Source: Alnus glutinosa
Lineage: Eukaryota; Streptophyta; Magnoliopsida; Fagales; Betulaceae
Direction: 5' to 3'
Length of the DNA: 64,000 nt
Assembly: GCF_958979055.1 (NCBI RefSeq)
Contig: NC_084889.1
Coordinates: 2,542,001 to 2,606,000 of the forward strand
Below are positions 45,505-59,978 of the stretch, in pieces. A program made the translations under genes and the position numbers. The notes below the pieces were generated by a model that was not told the origin of the DNA, made no database searches, and saw only the letters and a program-made list of their open reading frames with translations. Position 1 is the stretch's first letter. The number at the start of each line of letters is the position of its first letter.

Positions 45505-46344
45505 GATCAATTTCTTAATTAATTATGGGACTGAATTGTGATATTGTTTTCTCGATCATCCTGTGGATAAATAACACCACATGATTGGGTAAGGGTTTAC
45601 AACATATATACAGAACAGGCCAGGTTACGATATATCCCCAAAACGTTGAAATACATATAGTGTGTGAGCCTGGTCGAATTTCTTTTCTATGGAGAATTAC
45701 TCTTCGTCAATGCATGCATGGTGCACTTTGTACGTTAATGCTTATTCTAAAAGTTTAATAATTGAGACTAAACATTAAAAATATTTAATTGAACTGAAAG
45801 TTGAATGACAAATATTGCAAAATTTAAACTTGGAACCATGTTAATTAAATCACTAATTAACTATTCTAAAAATTTAAACAGATAAAAAATAGTTAATTTA
45901 ATCGTTTTAAGACACTCATCAACATTCGATAGAATTGTAATGTTAATATGATTAAAGAAACATCAAGAAATTTTTTCTCTAATTTCTTTGATTGACATTA
46001 TTTTGCCTCCTATATATCCTCATGCATGGCCACGGAATTCACGATCTAATATTTTCTTCCTTCTCATCTTTCCTTACCATCTCAGATTCTCAATGACAGC
46101 AAAGATTTTTAATTATTTTCTTCATCTTGTAACTAAAATAAAAGATAAATTAAGGTAGAAAAAGAATATATATATATAGAAGAAACCAATTAATTAAGGC
46201 CGGAGAAGCAGAAAGAAATTAGCGGGATATAGTAAAACTAAGCCTACTACGTACATATATATATATATACACACCAAAGATTCGAGTTACATCTTCCATT
46301 CACTTGGTTGTAATAAGAGGGTGCATTGTGATTGGTGAATTAGG

Positions 46345-46680
46345 AAGGGAATTCGCGGGCCTTCTCGTATCGGAAGACTCTCGAAATGGCCAACCAGGAT
46401 CACGACAAGTATCAAGTCTGCCTCTTACGTGGACCACCAGGATCTTGACAAGTTTAAAATCCAGCTAGCCTTAATGGTGACAGTCTGCCACTGAGGTGGG
46501 GTCCCCAGGCTCGGGAAAGTTCTGAGTGTGCCCTTGTTCTTCCGTACGTATCGACATATATATATGGGGCCTTCAAGAATCAAGGGCTAATTCCATCCCA
46601 AATGGTCAAGATCTTAAGAACCCCCACGACTGAGCTGGACGCCACTGGCCGCCCCTACCCCCGAGCGTCCCCCGACACCA
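46345..46680 (+). other. GC-richer island with small ORF
   Basis: Inside the 18-kb AT-rich stretch this block has a TATA-like 'atatatatggggcc' at about 46556 and a frame from 46602. That frame opens with about 30 GC-rich codons (MVKILRTPTTELDATGRPYP) before entering a repeat. Upstream are three imperfect copies of an 'AGGATCnnGACAAGT' word near 46396, 46440 and 46508. I do not recognise the peptide. Confidence 0.3.
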
Positions 46681-46960
46681 AGATTCCTCAACATTATTTA
46701 TTTATTTATTTTAAGAAAATTATTTATTTAAGTGAGATTAATTACACCAAAACAGAAAAAGAAGATGCAAGAAGAGAGGTGGGGTACCTCTACAGTCTAC
46801 ATTGACGTACCCCAGCACCAAGATTTCAAAACATATATGTTTTTTTAAAAAAATAATAATAATAATAATAATTTTTAATTAGTTAATTTAAGTGAGATTA
46901 CATTAAAACAGAGAAAGAAGTTGCAAGAAGATCGAGGGGTGGGGGTACCTCTACATGCAA
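46670..46960. repeat. Imperfect tandem duplication of about 140 bp
   Basis: Both units run from 'ccaagatt' through 'taagtgagatta' and 'gcaagaaga' to 'ggggtacctctaca'. The second unit starts at about 46812. Confidence 0.65.
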
Positions 46961-47118
46961 ATATTATAATTAATGTACAAATAAAGCTAAAAAATTAATT
47001 TGATATTGGCACATGATCGAGTAGCCCGGTTCAATATTAAAGGGCCGTCAAAAGTGGCGGTTTGTGAGATAGAGCAATAGATGAACTGCCACAATAATAC
47101 AATATAGATTCTCATTAA

Positions 47119-47223
47119 TTAGAACTCGAAGAAGACGGGAGAGTCACAGCAAGGAGGACAACATGCATTAATGTAAATGACTGGACCTACAGAGCCGTCG
47201 GAAATTAAGGATCGGAGCAACAT
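47119..47223 (-). other. Possible 34-codon Cys-rich small ORF
   Basis: On the minus strand a TATAAAA lies at 47328-47322, about 100 bp before this ATG. The 34-residue frame has a NACCPPCCDSP segment. A 12-codon upstream ORF precedes it. The family is unknown and this could be chance. Confidence 0.2.
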
Positions 47224-48709
47224 TGCGATGCCTGTCAGATTTAAATGTGGCTGGTGGTGGATGTATAGTAGATCGACATCGATCGGATCTAAAAATCTCT
47301 ATAAAGCCAAAATGGGGCACCTTTTATAGAGTACTAGGTAATTATTAAGCACAAATCTGCCGTTAAAGAGCTAAGGGGGCGGCAACGCGTGCAACCCACA
47401 TCATTATTTTGCAAATATATTAGAAATTTTGGAGTTCTATTTGCACACGTACAAAATCATACCAAACATGAAAAATTTCATATATATTTTTAATTATAAT
47501 AATTCTTAACATTTAGTGTAAAAATTGCATATATAGTTTACATATATATAATAATTAAACCGTTTGAGGAAAATTATAGGTTTTGGGAAATCTTTGTTAA
47601 GAACATGATTAGAACACGTACACTTTGATCCATATATATAATTTAGTTTTTAGGCTTAAAAGTTGTTTTAGTAATTAAGCCCAAATCATTTTAGTAGCAT
47701 ACTGTGAATTTGACTTGTTTAGAGTGTTGTAGGCCTTAATAGTAGTACACTAGTTAGAAAGAGTCCATGGCCAATTAGACTATTTTGAACATGAGATGTG
47801 ATATACGCCCGTACATCATCATCATCATGTCTTTTCTCATCCTCTCATTTTTTAAAATTACTATTAGATCTGCAAGGTCCATACGAGGGAAACGATATTC
47901 CTTAATGAGAAATAATATTTTAAAAACTTGAATTCAATTTTTATTTTATATATATTTTTTTAAGTTTTATGCAAAATAAGACACATTTATAAGAGATCTT
48001 TTGTGAAAATAGGTAGCTAATATAAATTAGAGTTTGTACTAATGATAGTTTTTGGAAAACATTATTATTTTTCGGATTAAAAAAAAGAAAAGAGCAAGAC
48101 TTCTAAAAAGTGGAAGGTCCGAAAAAGACTCTTTGTGTTCATTCTAACTAGGATACAGAGTAGCAAATCTAATTAATTATGTGAAGTAAGTTTCTATTTT
48201 AAAAAATTTCTCGATTTGGGAACTATTCGATCTCTTAAGGTAAGTTTCCTTTTATGGAATTATTTAAGCAAGGAAGGTTTTAAGATAAGACAAAGTTATA
48301 AGTCCCAAAAGTTCCATTCTAATTAGACAATGTTTTCAGTAAGTTTATATTTTTAGAAAGTTCTCGAGTTGAGAACCATTTTTTAAGACAAGTTGGAAGA
48401 GAGAAATTTATAAAAAAAAAAAAGAAAAAAAGAAAAAAATAACCCCCTCCTACACAATGCCTAGATAAGAGTTTTCAAAAGAAGTAAAGAGAAGAGAAAA
48501 TTGTTGTTTATAAGATGAGTGCATGTGTATGGATTCGAGTGTGCCAAACTAAGCAACTTTGTGGCTCGTTAATAAATTTTGTTACACTAAGTGCACCTCG
48601 ATTAATTACGTTGCCAATTCAAGCCCACAAGTATTGCCTTAGTCATAAGGACCGACCACGTACGCAATACTAGCACACGTGGCGTAATGGTGTACATAAG
48701 CCATATAAA

Positions 48710-48741
<32 letters not shown>

Positions 48742-49079
48742 GAATATATATATATATATAAAAGAAGAAAAAAAAAAAAAGAAAAAAAAAAAAAGGGACA
48801 GGCATTCAGTAGAGTTCAACATGAAACTCTTTTTTCAAAAAGTACATCAATAAATAAAAAGAAAAAAAGTGCAATTAATTGCACAAGAAAGGTTAATTAT
48901 AAATGTGAATCTTTAATGATTGTCAAACAATTTAGAACTATTTTTTTACCAAACTTTCTGCATTAAATGACATTTCTCAATTGATGTTATTTTCTTATCA
49001 TGCATTTAATTTTCGCATTTAGTTAATTGCTTTGATAGACTTTATAAAATCATCAATTACATGTGGTAGTAATGGATTT

Positions 49080-49400
49080 CTTAGGAAATGTCCATATCCA
49101 GTTGGTCCCGGAAATGGATTTCTCAGGACTGCCATAAGGTGATATAGATAGAGTATACTGGATTCTTATCCTGATATTACATGCGAGATTTATGGGATAA
49201 GCTCCATCCATAACTCCCTAAAACATCACAGAAGGACTCTATTCCAGATTTGTCGGGATAAGCTTTTTTCCTACAAAATATGAGATAAGATAACTGTGAA
49301 CTCAATTGAATGCTAGTCCTATACGAATTGGACTCTTCAAAAGATATGTCTAATTTCACGCTATCGAGATTAGCTAGACTCCTTGAGGAGGAACATAGAC
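49080..49400 (-). repeat. Dispersed LTR-like repeat, copy 2 (inverted)
   Basis: On the minus strand it shares 'cttatctcatattttgtagg', then 'aagcttatcccg' and 'gagtccttctgtga', with copy 1 at 39640-39960. Confidence 0.6.
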
Positions 49401-51669
49401 TATTTTCTTTTGTATTAATGTTTCGTGTATGATTGAGAAATCAAAGGATTTTCTCCTACAACTAATGGAGATATTTGCTTTTCAATGAATATTCATCCCA
49501 AAAACAGAGAGAAAAAAAATTGCTTCTACAATTTTTTAGCCCTAAAAGCTTATCTTTTGTGCCTTCCTTTTTGTCCAACGTAAGTATACACATGCACAAC
49601 AGTACTTGATATATGGAGTGAGACTTATGTGTTGTATAACCTTATTGTGCAATAGGCTTTTTCCATTCTTCTAATCATCGTTATCCACAATGACTAAATC
49701 TAGAAGCAATCTTATGATGTAATATCTATTTTTTTAACAGTGTTTCGATTATTACAAGCCTCCTGTCTTCTGCCTAGTTATGACAATACTGTCCAAGTCA
49801 ATAGAAATTGGTAGCTAGTTGTTAATTTCTTCGTAATTAATTAAGGAGGTCCCGCGGGTGTTGTCTTTTTGGTTACCTGTCCCAATTACAACAATACATA
49901 TCAAGGTTGATTAACATATCATTTTCACTCCTAGAATGTCCAATCTTTTTGAGGCCGAAATTTCCTCCCTTATTTGATTTTCATAATTCAACTAGCTAGT
50001 ACAAACAATTTCTAGTTCCTATAACAATCCACGTACACTGTCGCCATCTCCCATAAAATCAACAACACATAGTTTATTTCACTTCCAAGAGATTCTCAAT
50101 AAGGACATAAACCCCGTATTAAGCATGCATGCACCTAAATTCAACAAATAAGTCAAGACGTGACAAATGCAGATACATTTATTTTATAAATAATATTTTA
50201 TTTTGTTGCATTTAACAGTGTATAACATGTGACTAATGTATAAATATGTCGGGCACTAGGACATATAATTTATATATACATTTATATATTGTAGTAAACT
50301 CTAATTATTTGCTAAAATTATTTACCTTAGATGCTATATATGCTTCTATATTTAGATGTGACATAAATGCCACTTGGCAAGATAGAATAAACCCTAGCTA
50401 ACTAATTACTTGAGTAGTCATGCCTATATATTTCTCTTTTTTCTGGTGAGAGTTGCGATATATTGATCATGATTACCTAGAATGAATTAATTTAAAACGT
50501 TCTTGCATATCCCATTAGTAGTTGACAATAATTTTCCGGCTTATCATTAATCTGAAATAATGATTAAGTTTAAGAAATTTTTCATAGAATTATCCTGAAA
50601 ATCTAGAGGTCCGATGTATAGTCCACATACACAAAGTTAATTCTGTGCTTAATTTTGGCATCCCCAAAGGAATTTGTGCGACATAATAGGAAAGTCAATC
50701 TGTCATTCTGGACTGGACTAGTGAATTTGACAAAACAGAAAGAAAATAAATGAAGGTATTTGTGTGTCCAATATTGGACACGTGTGATACTGATCATTAA
50801 TGGAGAATCTTAAACAAATCTGTGAGGAAATAAAAATAGATTAATCTTGAAAAGACATGAGTTGGATTGTACATTAAATTAATGGGTGAAAAATGCTTAA
50901 CATTTTAACATTTTTTATTTATTTTTTTTTTAAGAATTTGATTATAACATTATGTGTCACAATCATATGAAATTGTAATACATTTCTCAAAATAATAAAT
51001 CTCATAAAATTATGACACATCAAATTGAAACTAAATTTTAAAAAAAAAAAAAAATTAGATATCTAGCGTTCCTCTGAATTATCATCCTAATAAATGTTGA
51101 AAAACTATTAAAAAAAAATATGTACTTTTTATATTCAGTTTGTAATCAATTTTTATAAATCAATTTGATAAAATAACAAGTATTTTTAAAATATATGTGT
51201 TTTATTTTTTTTTAGAATTATGATTGGTGCACAATATAATTGCACAACATAAGATACATCGGATAGGATCCATATGATGGGTCTTCTTCACATAAATTCC
51301 ACTATGTATCTTGTATTGTATAAATATTATACAATTATATTGTACAAAAATACTTTAGCCTTTTATTAATGTTATTATAAAAGCACGTGTTTCTTACAAT
51401 AGCTTATAAAATAGATAAATGCTAGATATCCCAACACTTTTTTTCAGAATTTGGTTCCAAACTGATGTGTCACAATCCAATAGGATTGTGGCACACTTCT
51501 CAAAATGATAGATTTCATGGGATTATGATACATCAATTTAAAACTAAATTCTAAAAATAAGTATGTGGATGCCTAGCATTCCTCTATAAAATATGGTCAG
51601 ACAGTAAACCACATGGTCGGACAGGTGTTCTACAGTTCTAGTAGCAGAAGCAGGTGGAGCGCAGGTGTC

Positions 51670-51699
51670 ATAGCTGCCCGTATTTGTACGGGCAGCTAT
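51670..51699. promoter_or_regulatory. Perfect 13-bp inverted repeat in CYP707A promoter
   Basis: The arms ATAGCTGCCCGTA (51670-51682) and TACGGGCAGCTAT (51687-51699) are exactly complementary around a 4-nt TTTG loop. It lies about 75 bp upstream of the TATA box and about 185 bp upstream of the start codon. It could be a palindromic factor site or a cruciform/hairpin. Confidence 0.9.
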
Positions 51700-51773
51700 C
51701 TCCCTATCCAATTTCGCCATACATACGTGGGACTAAAATCGTGGAATATTTGTCCCTGTCGGTCTCTCCCTTC

Positions 51774-51781
51774 TATATAAA
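51774..51781 (+). promoter_or_regulatory. TATA box of CYP707A
   Basis: TATATAAA lies 101 bp before the ATG, in a pyrimidine-rich context (cccttc... ctcattctccc). This is a typical spacing for a short 5' UTR. Confidence 0.6.
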
Positions 51782-51882
51782 CGTCCTCATTCTCCCTCTG
51801 TGAGTGACTCAAAGCTTACCAGATCATCATATTCTGCAGTTAGCGAGACGAGCTAACTCATCTGACTCAGATAGAGGGAGAG

Positions 51883-54983
<3,101 letters not shown>

Positions 54984-57032
54984 ATGCCACCTCCTTTCCA
55001 AATTAACTTTTTTCATTTGTACTTTTACTATCTATTTTTTGCTTTCATTTTTGCTCTCCCTGGCCCATTCCCCTCAATCTCATGTGGGAATGTTCAGATG
55101 CTTCGATCCTTTTCCCTGAATTGCATCTTGTGCTCATTGTCATTAAAGAAATTCTCCTCTCACCCTCTCTCTCTCCCTCCCTCCCTCATATCTTGGAACA
55201 ATATGCATCTAAAAGAGTTATATATAATAGGGCAAAAGGTAATGCCCCAAATTTTAGATAATAATCTTTCAAGTTCACTAGCTACTATATATGAACAAAG
55301 CTTTCTCTAAATTAATTAAGGTTGAAAATTTTACTCAAACTCAGTCCTATTAAACGTGTCTAAAATGCATAAGATTCTCACATGCTCTATTAATAGAATT
55401 TTATGTACGTGTCAGTTTAATAGAATAGATTAAAAAAAAAAAAATTAAACCCAATTTAAATGAAAACTTTGTCATATATATATATATATATATATACACA
55501 TCACATACGCGAGTTACTGTTGTAATTCCCTAAAAAAAAAAAAAAAAAAAAACTGAAGCGATTGACACGTTTTTAGCAACCGTCAAGTGCCCTTGAGCTA
55601 TGCGTTAAGAGGCTGCTAAAAAGCCACGTGTTTCTACAGTGATTGGCCAATTGAAAGTTAGATGATAGGTCCGGCTGGAGGACAGCCTCTAATTACATAA
55701 AGTTTTCTTCCTCATGGGACTTACCAAAAGATGTGGCTTCTAGAACTTGATAGCCTTAAAGCTGCTTTACTTTCCCCAGTACTATTCCCGTTTATGATAT
55801 TTTGTTCCAGGACCATTGTTCTGTGGACAAATTGAGACTAAAAAGAATTCTCACATGCTCTAAGAACAAATATCCATTTAGAAGACAGCTTTGTACTTGT
55901 CCCACATTTTATTGCATAACAAAAAAACAAGTTGGTTTTTTCTTTTATGAAAAAAAAACATGTTTAGTCAGATGTTATTTACATAAACTATCTTCACCGG
56001 CCAAATTTCTCTTCTTGGTGATGCATCCAACTTCAAAATAAAGCATAATCTCTAACTTCATTTATTATCTTGATTCTCATCCATTAACGTACAATTTAAC
56101 ATCCTCCAACATATAGCTAAATTTGCAAGCACTAGGGTATCTGGAATTAGCTCCCCTTCTTTAATCGGTCTCATGGATGTCAGAGTACTTGAGCCTTGAA
56201 AAAGGATCTCGAACAACATTCTGTGCATAGATTAAAAGCAACTTCTGCAATTTTTCCTACCTTTTGACAAGTTAAGCTTGATCTTGGAAAGCCCAGATGC
56301 ATTCCTTCACTGTATCTCTTTCTAAATTCAAATGGAAAACTTTGCTTCAGTCAGATCATCATCTTTGTGGATAATATATAGGCATCAGTCTCTGATCCCT
56401 ACGTTTAGGTTTACATATCACTGAAATTATAGTTTATACTTTGTGGCTTGACTTATAGCAAAACCATTATATCTCAAGCATTTCAATATTTTTACTCAGC
56501 ATGACTGCAACCATAGTCTAATAAACTAAGTTCAATTGTTGAGAAATAGATAGTTTACTCATCAAATGACTTTTATCATACTTTCCAGTAAACAGAAACA
56601 AGGAAGTGATTTTATGTCTAAGGATGTCAACCACCTTAATTAGTTCTTCACAATAATTATGAGCACCAAAGTCATGCATTATTGAGCAGACCTACTTAAT
56701 AGATAACCCATGGATCAAATCATCTAGAAGCCACATCTTCTTCAAGTTAACCTTAAACATAAATACATTACATAATGTATAGTAGAAAATGAATCAACAT
56801 TTAATGGTATTAATCAAAATAGCAAATAAGCACCCGCTGAAGACAAAGAGTTCGTATGGTTTACACATTAAAGCAAAATGTTTCTGAAGTAATATTCAAC
56901 TTGAATATCACATTGATAGATTTCACAATGTTCTAAAACACTTTATTACATCCACCTCCAGTCGAAGTTCCCCGTTATTAATTATTCTAGAGGTGCAAGA
57001 ACTTGAATCATAACCAGACCAGTTTAAGAATC
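54984..57032. other. Intergenic: 3' ends of CYP707A and thioredoxin-like gene
   Basis: The two genes converge. The stretch holds presumed 3' UTR to about 55150, a (TA)n run at about 55476-55497, an A run near 55532, and AT-rich unassigned DNA. I see no further gene. Confidence 0.55.
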
Positions 57033-59978
57033 TTAAGATGAAGGAGATGTGTACTTAAGAATGGCTGCATCAATCCTCTCTTTGTCTCTGGTTGGGAATG
57101 CTTCCAACAGGACGCCATCTCTATAGAAGTGGAAGAGAGGGACCGTCTGCATAGTTCATGTCCGTTTTTAATATCAGTGGATTAGGGAAAAGTTATAAGT
57201 TGATCATGGCAGGCCATGATACATGATAGAAAAAATTATATCAAATTGCATTTGAATTAGGATGCTTAGGACACTCATCCTACATTTAAACCTGAGAATA
57301 GCCTCGGCCACAGAAAGTTAAGAACATCAGGATTTTTGGAGAAAACCATGTGAAAATGCCTCTCTCTCTCTCTCTCTTCACCCCCCCCCCCCCCCCCCCC
57401 CCCCCGCAGCGGCAGTTCTGCTTTGCCCCAGTTTTCCTTGAGCCTTTTTCAAACACCTAAATCAGGGTCCTATATAGTTTGAAATTGAATCTAAAAATAT
57501 AAATATGGTCGGTGAGTAAGCTCATCAAAAGATTAAATGAAAGCGATTCGTGAATACCAGCTTGATGCTTCTGTTCCTACTAAGTATCAACTAATCAATT
57601 GGCCAACATGCACGGAACAGCCTCTCAAGCAACAAAATAAGTTGCAAAAACTCAGCATTGTCTATCTTTAATTCTAAATTGGTGATCTCTGCATTAAGTG
57701 CAAATTCACTTGACTTTAAAATAAGATTGGACTGGAAATTTATTACCAAGAAATTACCTTGATTCTAAGTCGTTCAGCAACCTCAGATTGTTCATCATAC
57801 TCATCAATTACCTGCAATAAATAGTGTTACAAATTCCTATTCAGAGTTGATAAAAGATAACTGACATACTAAATTTGATTATCGAGATTAGCCAAGAACC
57901 ATGATCAGGTAAATATCAGTTTATCAGAATTCCCTCTTCTTTCAGGGGGTTGTTTGGTGGGGCTTTTTTTTTTTTTTTTTTTGGGGGGTGGGTGGTGGTG
58001 ATGCAGAGAAGGGAGAAGGTGTTTAACATCATATCACCCCACCCTGCCTTATTTGTTAAGTATTCTATGCAACCAAGGCAAGTTCAACTAGCATAATACT
58101 CACATTGTGCTTTAAGAAGATTACTGCAGCTTCTTGATTGCCAGATCCCCTGCATAATTTTGCAAACCCTTGCTCTATGTACTTGCAGCTTCCACAAGAA
58201 GTGCGATAAAAATCTACCACAACTAAAGAATCTTTTTCTTTGGCCTTTTCAAGAATGTTGGAGAATTCCTCATCAGTCTTAAATTCTTTAACACATTCAA
58301 CAGGACAGAGATCATCATCTTCATCAGGCAATTCTCCCTGATTCTCATCAGCCACTCTGATTCTTTCAGCTCGGAATGTGTCCAAAGTTCTAACGGTAGA
58401 AGGGATTTTTGCCCTAAGAAGACATAATCTAACATGACTTCTCTCATGCAGAAAGCTGGGAACTATACAGGGAACTCTAGAATCAAGCTGTCCATTTGGG
58501 TTCTTTCCAAAATCAAAATATGCCTTGCAATTAAGAATATTCTGCTTTTGCATGACAACATAGAGCAAACTCCAAATAGCTATCTATACGCCAATTAAAC
58601 TGAAGATCTTTCCAAGATAAATCTTCAAAATAGGTCAGCTAATGCAAATATAGATGCTTCAATAGATCTTCAACCCAATCCTTATTTTTACTTTAATCCA
58701 TTGACTGTATAATGTAAAAGAAGATAAGCATCAGAATAAGAGACAAATCTCATGAACATTATAGCATTTTCCTACTTAAAAATTAGGGTAAACTACAAAT
58801 TACCTCCACGTCTTTTAGAAACAGTCACTAAATCTGCCCGTGGTTCAGAGCAAAATGAAATGATCATATTTTCCATTTCAATTGACGGAATCTTCCGTGT
58901 GATTCATACATGTTCAGATACAAAATTTAGCCATCAATTGGCCTTCGATGGGTTATAGAAAAGACAAGAGAACAACTTTGTTCTTAGACTTGGGATCGAA
59001 AATATAACAATTTCCTTTTACTACAAAACACAAGGAGATTCAGAGACGATTTCCAAAAGACAAGGAATTTGCAATTACTATCCCTAACCATAATAAGTAG
59101 GCAAGTTATACTTAACTTCACCCTAGAAATTATACAGTATTTGTAAACAAAGACAAAGGAATTCGGGCTATTCTAGGTGTTCACTAAATTCAGAAGGTCT
59201 CCTTATGGAGCAAAAAACTGTTAGTGGGAAGCTAATAAAAAATATATGACAATGCAGTGTATAAATATGGATGTTTCTATAATATTCATGAGACCGCTGA
59301 ATCCAAATGAACTCTCACAGCCAGAAAAGGTTGACACCAAATTTCACAAATCGTTACAAAAAATTGGCAAAAATCTGCCATTTTCCTTTTCTCTAGTATA
59401 GCATGACGCCATAATCTTCAAGAAGCAGAGACTAACTACTGCAGCCCCCAAAAAGCATTGGATGCAAGAAAACATATAAAGAGAAAATGGTACATTTTGG
59501 TGGCAAATTCTGCATATCTTCACTTCAAATAAAAGAAGGAAAAGCAATTTTCCGTGAACCACATAAATTTTGGATCATATCCAACCACTTGAAATTACAT
59601 AATTGCTCACTTTACTCACTCAAGAAGCTTTTGATCATATCCAACAACTAAAAAGCTCTAAACTTTGTGGGAGATAAACACAAACCCAGTAATCATTCTC
59701 AATTCCCAGAATGTCTGGCTAACGACACATACATTCACTTTCACTTTCAACAAGCATTTCTCAAACTAGCAAGAACAACAACCATACTTTCAAGCCGTCA
59801 TAGATACCCAGAAGGTTTTTATGTGTGCATAATCAGAATCAAAACTGCAAGATAGCATTCGTAGAGGGGTTTTGTGCTGCTTACCTCCGGCAGTTAGGGA
59901 AGCGCGCGCTTTGCGATAGCTGCTGAAGAAGCCTCCAATGAGAGGACACAGTACCAACATATCCTGACCACATACCAT
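57033..59978 (-). CDS. Chloroplast-type thioredoxin-like protein
   Basis: Sure coding exons are 58553-58104 (or from 58579), 57811-57758 and 57146-57033, ending at a TAA. From the ATG at 58553 this gives 205 residues. A further 5' exon (59978-59885) with a clean donor can join at an acceptor before 58579 in the same frame, giving 245 residues; otherwise it is 5' UTR. The thioredoxin fold is clear: VVVDFYRTSCGSCKYIEQGF with active site CGSC (120-123, short form). The cis-Pro segment TVPLFHFYRDG follows, with an acidic patch before the domain. CGSC instead of WCGPC marks an atypical thioredoxin. It resembles Arabidopsis AT1G07700, a plastid thioredoxin-like protein as I recall. The N-terminal extension is basic and Ser/Arg-bearing, consistent with plastid targeting. 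Its redox partners are unknown. Confidence 0.85.
57381..57405. repeat. Poly-C run in thioredoxin-like intron 3
   Basis: 25 C on plus, so 25 G in the pre-mRNA sense of this minus-strand gene. It follows a (CT)n run. Confidence 0.9.

Larger units (their letters stand above)
37481..51669. other. Rest of the gene-poor 18-kb stretch
   Basis: Apart from the elements listed separately, I see AT-rich DNA, short (TA)n runs (41170-41192, 41657-41682) and a long T run (about 43090-43125). There is a possible solo Copia LTR at about 41463-41650 (ctctataaata then aataaaa) and a short CG-rich patch (41920-42020). No frame here has a recognisable domain. Confidence 0.5.
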
